DNA of 64,000 bases from Leguminivora glycinivorella (Eukaryota; Arthropoda; Insecta; Lepidoptera; Tortricidae), in NCBI RefSeq assembly GCF_023078275.1, contig NC_062990.1, positions 15,267,549-15,331,548 of the forward strand, in the 5' to 3' direction. Below the pieces are notes generated by a model. It saw nothing but the letters and a program-made list of their open reading frames with translations, ran no database searches and was not told the origin of the DNA. How positions within the stretch are numbered: position 1 is the stretch's first letter; every line of letters starts with the position of its first letter. The position numbers were made by a program, and so were the translations under genes. This document shows positions 42,151 through 52,234 of this stretch, piece by piece.

Positions 42151-42345
42151 ATACTAATATTACAAATGGGAAAGTTTGTGTGTCTGTTTGTTTGTCCGTC
42201 TTTCACGGCAAAACGGAGCGACGTATTGACGTGATTTTTTAAGTGGAGATAGTTGAAAGGATGAAGAGTGACATAGGGTACTTTTTGATACCTGATCAGT
42301 TCCATATGCTCTGCCTACCCCTTGAAGGAATACAGACATCAAGGA
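42150..42345 (-). mobile_element. ACTAGCTTTTNCCC repeat (reverse) and SINE-C scrap
   Basis: 42150-42292 reverse copy: 'atactaatattacaaatggg', 'gtccgtctttcacggcaaaa', 'agtggagatagttgaaagga'. 42300-42345 is a SINE-C plus-strand end ('tatgctctgcctaccccttg'). Confidence 0.6.
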
Positions 42346-42595
42346 ATAAAGTTCAACTGTTCAAGTCTTGACCCGAACAAACAAAAACATTGCAAGGTAA
42401 ATAAAAGGTAAAATTCAACTGTATTTACTATTTGAATATCCGTTAAATTTTCGTTGAAAAATACGCTTTTCTGGCGCATCGCTCAATCATAGATTTTACA
42501 GCTCGAATAGTTTTTTCCAAATGTTTTTTCTCCTATTTTACGAGTAAACGTTTTTCCATTTAATGTTATTGCTTTTTGTCTCTGAAAATTGTTTT

Positions 42596-42845
42596 CATAC
42601 ATACATACATACATATAATCACGCCTGTATCCCATAAAGGGTTAGGCACAGCACATGAACTACTAAATTTCAGTGCCACTCTTGGCAAAAGGGGATTAAA
42701 AGAAATCCAAATTGTGACATTGCAGTGACAGGTTGCCAGCCTCTCGCCTACTCCACAATTTAACCCATATCCCACAGTCGACTTCTACGACACCCACGGG
42801 AAGAAAGGGGGTGGTGAAATTCTTATCCCGTCATCACACGGGGCG
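42596..42845 (-). mobile_element. SINE-C, longest copy
   Basis: The tail is (CATA)n at 42596-42612. The body runs from 'ataatcacgcctgtatccca' through 'cccacagtcgacttctacga' to 'gtggtgaaattcttatcccg' and 'tcatcacacggggc'. The full module order of the family is visible. Confidence 0.75.
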
Positions 42846-42947
42846 GGGGGGATTGTTTATTTACTCGGTTTAATTTATATCTAATGGTAAGCTGACACTG
42901 AAGCGTATGGACGGAGTATGATCGCCTAAAATCATGATTACTTATTA

Positions 42948-43165
42948 TTAAGCTACTAGTTTTTTCTCGCGGCTTAGCCAGCGTTCTAAAATTAATATTG
43001 ATCAAACTTTGGACCCCCATTACAGCCTCTTGGGAGATGAATTTTGAAAAATCCTTTCTTAGTGCTCCTCTACACCTTATAAGGAACCTACGTGCCAAAT
43101 TTGGAATCTCTAGAATCAGCAGTTTCGGCTGTGCGTTGATATGTCAGTCAGTCAGTTTCTTCTTT
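42948..43165 (+). mobile_element. ACTAGNTTTTNCCC-start repeat, second body type
   Basis: It starts 'actagttttttctcgcggct', then a different body ('tggacccccattacagcctc', 'ggaacctacgtgccaaattt', 'cagtttcggctgtgcgttga') ending in GTCA repeats. It shares only the start with 22298-22490. Confidence 0.5.
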
Positions 43166-43184
43166 TATATATTTTTTCCCTCAC

Positions 43185-43605
43185 TAGCTCGGAAACACGT
43201 GTTTTGTCCTTTAATACCAGTGGGTAAAAACGCATTTTATCCACTAGTGGATAAAGTAATTTGACCTTGAATAGAGGCAAATTTTCTGCTTTAAAATTGA
43301 TAAAAGTGGGTTAATCTAGTGATGAAGATGTTTTACCACCTGTGGAACTACTGGAAGCAGTGATAAACGCGTTTTTTGCGTTGTACTTTCCTCGCTATAG
43401 TGAGGGGAAAAGTTTTGTGTTACACACGAGTGCAAATCTATTTTACTTCTCGTGTATTGAAAAACTCGCAAGCTCAGGATTCTATTCTTGAACCACTCGC
43501 TTCGCTCGTGGTTCAACTATAGAATCCTTTCGCTTGCTCGTTTTTCAATTCCACACTCGGCGTTAAAATACAACTTTGCACTCTTGTATAACAAATAACT
43601 ATAGA
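43185..43605. mobile_element. GCAAGCGAAAG repeat, subtype b, uninterrupted copy
   Basis: It runs from 'ccctcactagctcggaaaca' through 'cattttatccactagtggat' and 'gaactactggaagcagtgat' to 'ttcgcttgctcgtttttcaa' and 'cttgtataacaaataacta'. This copy and that at 48553-48790 give the empty-site sequence for the P element at 60426-62367. Confidence 0.75.
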
Positions 43606-43694
43606 TTGTCTAGATGATTATGACATGCTAGTACTCTTTATTATACTGTGCTTAAGTCTTGATTGTCTAAGTGCTTTTTTAAGGCCATAACTTA

Positions 43695-43975
43695 AACGTT
43701 ACGGAAATGTATGAACCTATTTTATCTTTTAAGAGGTCGTGAAACCCATGACAGGTCCTGGTTTCAAAACTTAGCCCGAAAACGAGCAATAAGGCACAAT
43801 GAAGATCGCGCTCGTGTGGAGAGTAATTCTAGTTTTACTTGTGACAGATGTGGTAGGTTATGCCGATCACGAATCCGGTTAATATAGCCACAAGCGCCGC
43901 TGTCGCTAGATCAGAGAAGCTGCTTAAATCATCTGTAAAGATGTACAAGGCCTGATGATGAGGATGATGATTTTA
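43695..43975 (+). pseudogene. RTE-type LINE end with C-terminal zinc finger
   Basis: Plus-strand remnants: 'RSWFQNLARKRAIRHNEDRA' and 'SSFTCDRCGRLCRSRIRLI', a CX2C..H-like finger typical of the C-terminus of some RTE/nimb-like LINEs, followed by (GATGAT)n at about 43956-43973. Frameshifted upstream. Confidence 0.55.
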
Positions 43976-44047
43976 TATTTTACCATTAGGGCATTAGGTT
44001 CAATTAAAGACAGATATTATGATATATTCCGCTTTGTGTGGTAGGAC

Positions 44048-44127
44048 GGCTGATAGAGAGAAATGGAGGAAGATGATCTGCTGCGCCGACCCCAAATAAT
44101 GGGAAAAGGGCAAGGGAATGATGATGA
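44048..44127 (+). mobile_element. 80-bp LINE tail with 13-bp target duplication
   Basis: TGTGTGGTAGGAC occurs at 44035-44047 and 44128-44140. The 80 bp between end in (ATG)n and encode an RTE-like 'REKWRKMICCADPK' end. A very short 5'-truncated insertion. Confidence 0.75.
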
Positions 44128-44184
44128 TGTGTGGTAGGACACAGCACAGCGGATATCATCTCGCTCGAATCTAGAGCAGAGCCT

Positions 44185-44345
44185 CGTACACTCTTTTTTG
44201 CTGTGTACTTAACACAGCAAAAAGGAGTGTACAAGTTTCTAATGGATTGGCAATGCGCACGTGACACTCCTTGAGTTGCAGGCGTCCATAGGTGACGGTG
44301 ACCGCTTTCCATCATTTCCGTCTGCTTGTTTGCCACCGACGTAGT
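44185..44345 (+). pseudogene. LINE-1 3' UTR with a hairpin at its start
   Basis: 'aggagtgtacaagtttctaa' to 'tgccaccgacgtagtatgat' is the LINE-1 3' end. Its first ~23 bp are inverted just upstream (GTACACTCTTTTTTGCTGTG faces CACAGCAAAAAGGAGTGTAC), forming a hairpin at 44188-44234. Confidence 0.65.
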
Positions 44346-44349
44346 ATGA

Positions 44350-45410
44350 TAAAAATCTCCATACTGTGATATATATGTGTACCAACTTATATGTATGTGG
44401 GTACGCCTATATTATACTTACTTATGTATAGGGTAGTTACAACTATTCAGTCTTGAATTAAACCTCATACGAATCGCATCAAGTGTTTGTGTCAAATACC
44501 TAGATTTCCATCCCCCTGTGTCCTGGACTTTATACATACAATTAATTATTGTCATTAATATTGACGCTGAGTAACAATCCCACTTAACCAAGAAATAGGA
44601 AGCGAATTAGAGAAATAGGCACTGCCATATACATAGTGTGACATACGTAGACATAACCCTCTTCTAGTAAAAACGCAGGAAACAATCTACACGGACGAGC
44701 CGGAAATAAGTTCCTTCTCGGCCGTTTAAACTCAGATTCAATTTAATACTTTCCTAACGCTGTTGGATGCTTGTTCGGTTGGTTATACGATAAAGAAAGG
44801 TTGAAACAAGGTTATTGTTTGATTTAGAACATTTTATAAGAATACTAGCTTTTGTATGTGATTTCGTTTTCATGGAATAAATATTTTTGAATAACGCCTG
44901 ATAAAAAGTATATAGCAATTAGTTCGATTTGATTAAATTGCTCAAATCAATTAACAGGCGCTGCTGAACTTATTTTAGTGTGAAATTTGTGGTGAAAGCT
45001 GTATAATTTATACATTCATAAGAGATGATTCAAGGATAAAAACTAGCCTAAGTCCTCCCTCAGAGCTTAAACTACCTCTGTACCTAAGAAAGCAACTTTT
45101 AAATAAATCGATTCCGCGGAATAAAAAGAGAAAAAGGTAATAAAATGATACTCAGACATGTACATCGTCATTTTAAATATTAAATGAACAAAATATATCA
45201 CAATCCACATTGTAACTTTATACGAGTAGAAGGTAGTTGTGAAAAGTTAGGCAGCCTTGAATTTTAGTATACTTATTAAAATAGTATACTTACGATATGT
45301 TGATAGAATCCAGAGCTTATTTTAACGTTTATTTAAATACAGCATCAGACTTAGTCAATGATGTCGTGGTATTTAAAGGTGGACCTGCAACTGAAACTAT
45401 TGTAGATACA
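44350..45410. other. Unassigned DNA
   Basis: No repeat or gene was recognised. It is the longest stretch here that may be unique sequence. The 61-codon frame at 45297-45482 has no known motif. Confidence 0.4.
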
Positions 45411-45414
45411 GATT

Positions 45415-45602
45415 TAGTGCGAAAAGCTTTTATTTCGTATTTTTACGGAAACCTACGAACGTGTCGTAATATAGATAGATAGATAGATAGATAGATAGAA
45501 TACTCTTTATTGGCACACCTCAGCAAGAGATACAGAAAAAAGATACAGCGGAGACAAAACAAATGATTATAAATAGAGGCAGACAACAGGCGGTCTTATA
45601 TC
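45415..45602 (-). mobile_element. LINE 3' tail with (CTAT)n, after a repeat fragment
   Basis: 45415-45475 matches part of 28790-28920. From 45473 a GATA array (minus: CTAT tail) is followed by 'gaatactctttattggcaca' and 'caacaggcggtcttat'. The twin is at 46660-46805. On minus it reads as a 3' UTR with an AATAAAG signal. Confidence 0.6.
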
Positions 45603-46054
45603 TTATACTATTAAACGAGCAATTCTTGTATATTTATTTATTTATTTATTCATTTATTTATTTATTTATTTATATATACCGACGATTTCGGAAACCGCTC
45701 TAACGATTTCGCTGTTTGTTATGTGGGGGTTTTCGGGGGTGAAAAATCGATCTAGCGTAGCCTTAGATCCCGGAAAACGCGAATTTTCGAGTTTTCATGA
45801 GTTTTTCTTTCGCGTTTGTAAACGTAAGATATGGTCCTTAATTTCGCCGCGCGCTCATCGATTCCGCTTAGCTCAGTCGTACGAGGTCGGTCTAATGTAC
45901 GCAGATAGATCGTAGGTGTCAGGGTTTCGAATCCCAGCCAGAAATTAAGTTTTTTTTTTGTCTTTTTTTTGTTTTTGTATTTATAAGAGTTTTTTTTATC
46001 TAAAGACGTGATATATTAAAATAGAACCGAGCGAAGCTCGGTCGCCCAGATATT
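45602..46054 (+). mobile_element. Helitron-like element, copy 2
   Basis: It has the same ends as 6908-7322 ('aaacgagcaattcttgtata'; hairpin CCGAGC-GAA-GCTCGG at 46027-46041; end 'tcgcccagatatt') and the same inner tRNA-like part at 45862-45943. It has a longer TTTATTTATT stretch near the left end and keeps the 'cccggaaaacgcgaattttc' part missing from copy 1. Confidence 0.6.
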
Positions 46055-46074
46055 ATATATATAAGCGGCGATAT

Positions 46075-46170
46075 TTCAGTCAGACTGAGTACAAGACGTA
46101 CTGACACTGTCTCAACTAGCATGACAAATACGAACGTTTCCGGAAAAATACGAACGAAAAAGCTTTTCGC
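46075..46170. repeat. Dispersed repeat shared with 28790-28920
   Basis: 'tttcagtcagactgagtaca', 'gcatgacaaatacgaacgtt' and 'acgaacgaaaaagcttttcg'. Inverse relation to 28790-28920 suggests a palindromic element. Confidence 0.45.
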
Positions 46171-46436
46171 GCTACTTCTGTACCAGATGTTTAAATATGG
46201 AAAGTATGGAAACTGCACCCGCCATTTTGAAACAGGTATCTAAATCCAAGATGGCGGCCTATCTTAGAAGATTGCGGCTCCATAACCATAGTGCTTAAGT
46301 CAAAAGGAAATGCCTGGATAAAATCTAGCCTTTGAAATATACCAGCTAACACGGCGCGCATAAATATACATAAATATAGTATATTCTGCAGGATACGACG
46401 GTAAATAGAGGAGGGACAGTAAGGCAATGGTTCCTT

Positions 46437-46565
46437 AATCCGTTTTCACATTATCTCATCCGATATCGGATGTCGGAAAGAAAATCCAAGATGGCGCCTG
46501 CTGTAATGTATGGGATATCGGTCCTACATCCGATATCGGATCGGATAATGTGAAAACGCACTTAG
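46437..46565. mobile_element. GATATC-type MITE
   Basis: The arms 'TCCGTTTTCACATTATCTCA' and, inverted, 'AAGTGCGTTTTCACATTATC'. The centre 'tccaagatggcgcctgctgt' is shared with 11278-11424 in part. Confidence 0.75.
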
Positions 46566-46659
46566 GGTTTCCCCAATCCTATCGACGAGGAATCGGATAG
46601 CCAACCAAAGCTCGCTCGTTAGTTTGAAGAATTGAAGATGCTTATGCAGTACGTGTTAG

Positions 46660-46805
46660 ATAGATAGATAGATAGAATACTCTTTATTGGCACACCTCAG
46701 CAAAACATACAGTGGAGACAAAACAAATGATTATAAATAGAGGCAGACAACAGGCGGTCTTATCGCTAAAGAGCGATCTCTACCGGACAACCTAACACAC
46801 AAACA
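46660..46805 (-). mobile_element. LINE 3' tail with (CTAT)n, second copy
   Basis: 'gatagatagatagatagaat', 'actctttattggcacacctc', 'agaggcagacaacaggcggt' match 45473-45600. The UTR extends further ('gagcgatctctaccggacaa'). Confidence 0.6.
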
Positions 46806-46875
46806 CAGACATGTTAAGACATGTTTAATAGTATATACTCGTAGTCCTCCATGTCGTATCTGACAACAGGCCCCG

Positions 46876-47022
46876 TAGCCGAATGGCATTTCTCCGACGC
46901 CAAACGAAAACGAAACGTAGTCCGGCTCTGTCGCGCCAATACGCAAGAGCGATAGGGATAGATGTCTACTAGCGTTTCGTTTCGTGAGCGTTTCGTGAGC
47001 GTTTGTGCCATTCGGCTACGTA
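46876..47022. mobile_element. GCCGAATGGCA MITE, copy 2
   Basis: 'GTAGCCGAATGGCATTTCTC' and, inverted, 'GTAGCCGAATGGCACAAACG'. Longer interior than 29575-29696. Confidence 0.7.
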
Positions 47023-47218
47023 CCCTGCTACCTTTACAGTTTCCTCTGATGAGCACGTATATGGCTCGCGAATCCGTAGTTTGTTTTAAATATCCGGTCG
47101 CACTGTGCGCAGTAAAGCTGGCCCTGTTCGTTGTCGGTGTAAGCGTAGGACGGCTTGGGTCGAGACTTCCGTTGAAGGCGCTTTTGATCTAGGTGTTCAA
47201 TTCAATTCAATTGTTCTA

Positions 47219-47432
47219 GTCGAGCTTCTTCAAAAGTAGCTACACCTTCTTGCGCCATTCTGGTCGCCTGACCGCTAGCTCCTCCCAACGCTCAGGTGAG
47301 ATATTGCAGGCTTTAAGGTGGCGCTTCAGTACGTCTTTAAATCCCCCGTGGCTGCGTTTTCCATCCTTGAGTTCCGAATAGAAAACGGATTTAGGGAGTC
47401 TACAGAGCGACAAAGACATGACTCCCTCCACT
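47219..47432 (-). pseudogene. LINE ORF2 C-terminal relic
   Basis: The minus frame reads 'RLPKSVFYSELKDGKRSHGG' then 'KDVLKRHLKACNISPERWEE' and 'RRPEWRKKV'. This conserved block follows the RT in several insect LINEs. 5'-truncated, no tail seen. Confidence 0.6.
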
Positions 47433-47538
47433 GTGTACTAGTCCAAACGATTCCGAAATGATTCTGCTCTCTAGTACATTTAGTACACACACGCGCAACC
47501 GAATGGGAGCGAAGAGCCAAGGAGTGAGAATGACTGAA

Positions 47539-47745
47539 TGACAATCAATCAATCAATTAATCAAAATATTTATTCGTAATAAACTTAAAAACTACACATT
47601 ATGCATAAAGTATGACTAAAACTACAAATGTACATGGGATGAATAAGTTTATCACGAAATGGGCGTCTCAGCATAATGCCGACCCGGAGGTCAGCGCTGA
47701 TCTTCCGACGAGACCATTTGCGAGACACGAACGCAGCCGCACGGT
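47539..47745 (-). mobile_element. LINE 3' UTR with (TGATT)n tail
   Basis: The tail side is 'caatcaatcaatcaattaat'. The UTR on minus contains 'cggaagatcagcgctgacct' and 'tatgctgagacgcccatttc', like 32455-32620. Confidence 0.55.
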
Positions 47746-47749
47746 ACGG

Positions 47750-48495
47750 CCCTACCGAACGAACTAGTACACTTCGGAGATCGTACGCAATTAGGTACTT
47801 ATGTTGTTGCTGTGTCTAACAAGGGTTTGTGTATGTACACAGCATTATATGATGTCATGGATGATATATTATATACCGGAACTGACAAAGCCCATACAAA
47901 AAAGCGTACTCCTGAGGGCCTTTTAGGGATAAAATTAGATGGCGCTGTTTCGCAGCCTGGAAGTAGCAAAAATCATATTTTCCCCAAATATATAGTTTTT
48001 AATTTTTATAAGAACAAATGACACATTTTCTTTATTTTAATTATAAATTATAAAGCCCAAATACACATTTTGAAAAAAAGAAATTTGTGGGCATCATTAG
48101 TATAGTTATGATATTATTTAATAGGTGGCGTTAAAAAATTTAGGTACTATTCTTAGTATGAAAATTCTATTATCAATCCTAAGTATATGAATCATTCTTG
48201 ATGATGTTTCACTGGATCAGAGTGGTTAAGTACTTTCTTACTGTTTTATATAGTCTACTACACCACAGTTCGGGCGTCAAGTGCATATATTAACTCGCTC
48301 GGTTCACATGCAGAGCTTTCCCTCCCTCCCCCCCCCCTACCGTGAAGGGGGGAACTCCCAGTTTTAGGTACTGGCTGAATCATATGCCAAGCTACCGAAA
48401 ATACACCTCAAGAGGAAACTATGTGGAAATCTGGAAATGTGCGTAGCTAGTAAATTTTTTCACTACATTGTCTAAAAGAGTTGTCAAATCAGTAC
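47750..48495. other. Unassigned DNA
   Basis: 'aaaagcgtactcctgagggc' near 47900 and 'aaaaagcgtgcccctgaaat' near 33967, each followed by 'tttagggataaaattagatg'/'tttaggctttaaactagatg' and 'gtgctgtttcgcagcctaga'-like text, are two copies of an unnamed repeat. The rest is not recognised. Confidence 0.4.
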
Positions 48496-48497
48496 CC

Positions 48498-48790
48498 TAA
48501 GTGCGTTTTCACATTATCCGAACCGATATCGGATGTCGATCCGATATTTTCTAACACACGAGAAGTAAAATACATTTGCACCCGAGTGTAACACAAAACT
48601 TTTCCCCTCACTATAGCGAGGAAACTACAACGCAAAAAATGCGTTTATCATGCACTGCTTCCAGTAGTTCCACAAGTAGTAAATCATCTTTATTCTAGAT
48701 TCACCTACTTTTATAAATTTTAAGGCAGTTAATTTGGCTTTATTCAAGGTCAAATTACTTTACCCACTAGTGGATAATATCAGTGCCTCA
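48498..48790 (-). mobile_element. MITE end fused to GCAAGCGAAAG repeat, subtype b
   Basis: 48498-48553 is the left end of a GATATC-type MITE. It is cut off and joined to a reverse subtype-b repeat ('taacacacgagaagtaaaat', 'gcgtttatcatgcactgctt', 'gtagtaaatcatctttattc'). It supplies one unfilled site for the P element. Confidence 0.65.
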
Positions 48791-48799
48791 CTTGAAAGG

Positions 48800-49005
48800 G
48801 TGAAGCGTTATAGCTGAGTCGGAACCCTTTTGTTTTTGCTGCAATGCACACAGTGTAGGTAAGCTTTTTTTGTATGTTGTGTACGTAATTTTAAGTCAAT
48901 TGTAGGTTTGATTTTGTTTCTTCTTGTTGTTCTGTGTTGCATTTGTAATTGTGTGTTATTGCAGCATTCAAATAAAGCCTCTATCTATCCATCTATCTAT
49001 CTAAA
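48800..49005 (+). mobile_element. LINE 3' UTR with (CTAT)n tail
   Basis: 'gaagcgttatagctgagtcg' to 'gcattcaaataaagcctcta' and TCTATCTATC, ending near 49003. Non-coding. Confidence 0.5.
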
Positions 49006-49320
49006 TCAAGTGTAATATTAGAGCCATTCTGTTTCTATAAAATAGAATCCCAAACGAAGCAAGCGATTCTATCCGATCTCGACATAGATTAGATCTACCT
49101 CTGAACGAAGTAACTTTCTTCCCTAGTCATGTTTTAGTGCAAAAATATGCTGCTTTTACCGAAATATAACCTGCATTTTAATGGGAAGGAACTTGTTCAA
49201 CGTATTCAGACTTTAAGTGGTATTGTTATAAAAGTTTCTAGTTACTACCTTACAGAAAATAGTAGCCAAATAATACTAGACCTTATTGTGTGTGTCGGTG
49301 AGTAAGGTTGCTAAAGTTCA

Positions 49321-49558
49321 ATAAATAAATAAATAAATATTGGGGACACCTTACACAGATCTCAGCCCCAAACTAAGCAAAGCTTGTACTATGGGTGCTA
49401 AGCGACAATATGCATACTTAAATAGATAAATACATACTTAAAATATACATAGAAAACATCCATGACTCAAGAACAAATATCTGTGCTCATCACACAAATA
49501 AATGTCCTTGCCGGGATTCGAACCCAGGACGGCGGCTTAGCAGGCAGGGTCACTACCG
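49321..49558 (-). mobile_element. SINE-A, head truncated
   Basis: Tail AAATAAAT at 49321, body intact, stops at 'cagggtcactaccg' so that the 5' third of the tRNA-like head is lost. Confidence 0.75.
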
Positions 49559-49659
49559 TAAGTATTTTTTAAGTGGCTTTCGCCGGCCACAAATAGCTCG
49601 TTAATACTTAGGAACATTGCGTACGGATGCATTCAGCAACGATGACGCGTAAGCGTCTT

Positions 49660-50030
49660 CTTTTTTTGTCGGTGGCAAACAGGTATACGGCCCACCTGAT
49701 GGAAAGCGGTCACCGTAACCTATGGACGCCTGCAACTCAAGGCATGCGCAATGACGATCCATTAGAAACTTGTACACTTTTTTGAAGAACCCATACTGTA
49801 GTTCATCGGAAATACCTCGGCAGGGAGCTCATTCCACAGCCGGAGCGTTCGTGGGAGGAAATTCCATTTAGCCGCACGGTGCGCGACCATTTAGGTTGCA
49901 AGGTGTGTGGATGAGCGCCCTGTCGATGGCGAGCGGTGCGATGATGAAAAGTGGCCGTTGGCATCATGTCAAACAGTTCTTCAGAACACAACCCATTGTA
50001 CAGGCGATAGAACTCATAGAACACACATCC
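49660..50030 (-). pseudogene. LINE-1 relic, longest coding piece
   Basis: Minus frame (49803-50024): 'YEFYRLYNGLCSEELFDMMP', 'HHRTARHRQGAHPHTLQPKW', 'SRTVRLNGISSHERSGCGMS'; a frameshift follows the last block. The 3' UTR occupies 49660-49800. Confidence 0.65.
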
Positions 50031-50096
50031 TCATACTAACGAATGATTTTTGGTCGGCTAGAGATGATTCCGCGTTGATAGATTTGGGGAAACTCT

Positions 50097-50229
50097 TACT
50101 GCGTTTTGGCATTACCGATCCGATATTGGATGTCGGAAGTATTTCAAAGGTAAATATCATAGATGGATATGATATAGGATATCGGTCCTACATCCGATAT
50201 CGGATCGGATAATGTGAAAACGCACTAAC
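50097..50229. mobile_element. GATATC-type MITE
   Basis: Left arm decayed ('ctgcgttttggcattaccga'); right arm 'ggatcggataatgtgaaaac' with 'gcactaac' intact. 133 bp. Confidence 0.7.
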
Positions 50230-50442
50230 ACCACAAGCCTCTATAGTCTACGACTGCTTACCATCCATAACGTAAACCGTATGCTTGTTTGCCACTCATT
50301 GGCAGAAACACAGAATACGGAATCGTTTATTTGTCAAACATAGGTGTACATAAGTTGTTGCATTATATGAAGATTGCTTGTATCGAACAGTTTTTGCTAT
50401 GTGCCACAGTTTAACAGCTATTCGCGAAAAACTAAATAACCT

Positions 50443-50610
50443 AACCACAAAATTAAAAATTTGAAAAAACCCCGTCCGCGACATAGTGGACCGATTTTCA
50501 TAAAACATGGCTAAGAACACTCCCGACTAACTCAGCTTTCAAACAAAAAAAAACTAAATCTAAATCGGTTCATCCGTTCGGGGGCTACGATGCCACAGAC
50601 AAACACACTC

Positions 50611-50657
<47 letters not shown>

Positions 50658-50710
50658 CACAGACACGTCAAATTTATAACACCTCTTCGTTTTTGCGTCG
50701 GGGGTTAAAA
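50443..50710 (-). mobile_element. TGTC repeat, reverse, complete
   Basis: 'ccgtccgcgacatagtggac' through a long (CAGA)n core to 'tttttgcgtcgggggttaaa'. Just upstream of the Gypsy LTR. Confidence 0.7.
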
Positions 50711-50778
50711 AGGGACCTTTCTACCCCCCTCCACCCGTTAGCTCCACCCCCACCCCTCAGTACTTTGAGTATGTGGAT

Positions 50779-51086
50779 TATAGCGCACCAATCAAATACC
50801 GCGCCTCGCCCTAATCCAGCTCGCGGATTGGACGAGCCTATGACCATACGTTCGCGCCGCTCGCGCGCAGTCCGGCAACCGGCGCGTTACGAGTAACGTT
50901 GTTTATGTGCTTAATTACTAAAATTGTGCAACAAATTTGCCAAATTAGCTTACAGTATTGATTTATGTTATGAGTGTAACAATAGTATTAAGTAACGTGC
51001 CTGGAAACAAGAAACTGTGAATTCATCTATGCATTTTCACTTATAGCCTCAAACCGAACCCCAAAACCGAGCTAGCCGGCGCTACA
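50779..51086 (+). repeat. 5' LTR
   Basis: It starts at TATAGCGCACCAATCAAAT (the 3' copy has TG before it) and ends CCGGCGCTACA. Near-identical to 56352-56652, with two extra short insertions (about 5 and 4 bp). Downstream 'TGGCTGCCCAAG' at 51089 is where a primer-binding site should lie; the tRNA is not identified. Confidence 0.9.
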
Positions 51087-51180
51087 AAATGGCTGCCCAA
51101 GTGTGAGGCTATTAAGTGTATAGTGAAATTTTTGTGCCGTGATCGTGATTCGTAAAAATAAACATTAAAAGTGTATTAAC

Positions 51181-52158
51181 ATGCCGCCAAAATCAAAGAG
51201 ACACCAGCGTGTGTCGACGCCGACGCGCGAAGACGCCGAGATCGCTCGCGAAGGTTCGTTCACGAGAGATGACGTCACGACGCTAGTGGAGTCGTTACAA
51301 CGGTCGCACTGGTCGCAGACCAACGCCTTCGGAGAACTGCTGGAGAGTGTCATCACGACCACTAGAAACCCGTCATCATCTGCCTCGACACCGTTTCCTG
51401 CAGAAGGAGGAAATTTCTCGCGCTGCAAAGCCCGATTCGCTGGAGATCCCGAAGGGTTCATCGAAGGTTTTATCGATGCCATTGAAGCATACAAGGATTG
51501 TGCAAACGTCTCGGATGATAACGCCATCCGAGGCTTATCAATGCTGTTGACACATGCAGCCGCAGATTGGTGGCAAGGAATTAAACTAGAAACTAAGTCA
51601 TGGGCCGACGTTTTGGACAGTTTGCGCTATACCTACGGAGACAGTCGAGCTCCGCCGCGCATATACCGCGACTTATATGCAACACCTCAAGGCGACGAAA
51701 ACACGCATATTTATGTAGCAAAGTGCCGTGTACTATTTGCAAAATTGCCACGCAACGAGTTAACTGAGAAAATCCAGTTAGACATGGTATACGGACTTCT
51801 ACGCAAGCGGATCAAAAGAGAAGAGTGCGCAACATTCAAAATTCTCTTACAAAAGGCGCGCGCTGTAGAAGAATCATTGAACGAGAACGTGAGCTACGCC
51901 TCGCCATCGCCAAGTCGTCTCGTCAACACATCAAAGACACCGCCGCCGCGCGCCGCTGTCCCAGTGATAACAGTGCCGCGTCCGCCGCGAAATCGAAGTC
52001 GTATAATAAGAAGTGCGGGTATTGTCAGGGACGGCTCACTCCGCGATTCTATCGCTGCGCTACAAGTACATGCCGGCGGCCGCGCGGCGTTCATGATGAC
52101 GACCTTCACGCGAATAAATTCAATGTCAGCTGCTCGCGTCCGCCATTTGTTAATGTAG
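51181..52158 (+). pseudogene. gag: Gypsy gag (capsid part)
   Basis: The ATG at 51181 lies 95 bases after the LTR, the usual gag position. The frame of 325 codons includes the capsid-like core 'AAADWWQGIKLETKSWADV' and 'LRYTYGDSRAPPRIYRDLY' with 'AKCRVLFAKLP', as in retrotransposon gag. After about 51900 the true frame appears to continue in another register (open 51825-52202), which holds 'SYNKKCGYC', the first half of a zinc knuckle. The C-terminal ~70 codons of the annotated frame are therefore likely read out of frame. Confidence 0.8.
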
Positions 52159-52234
52159 GTAAGAATTTAGAATGGCGGCATTTTGTGAATGTCAAAGAGT
52201 GAGCCTTCTGTACTTGTACTATTATATATTCTGT
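52026..52234. mobile_element. MITE-like insertion in the gag zinc knuckle
   Basis: The 8-bp repeat GGTATTGT lies at 52018-52025 and 52235-52242. The 209-bp insert begins CAGGGACGGCTCACTCCGCG, a start typical of hAT MITEs, with 8-bp duplications also typical of hAT; the other end does not mirror it clearly. It separates the two halves of a CCHC knuckle and shifts the frame by 217 bases (1 mod 3). Confidence 0.65.

Noticed and set aside
51165..51527. 120-codon minus frame over gag
   Set aside because: Antisense shadow of the gag frame.
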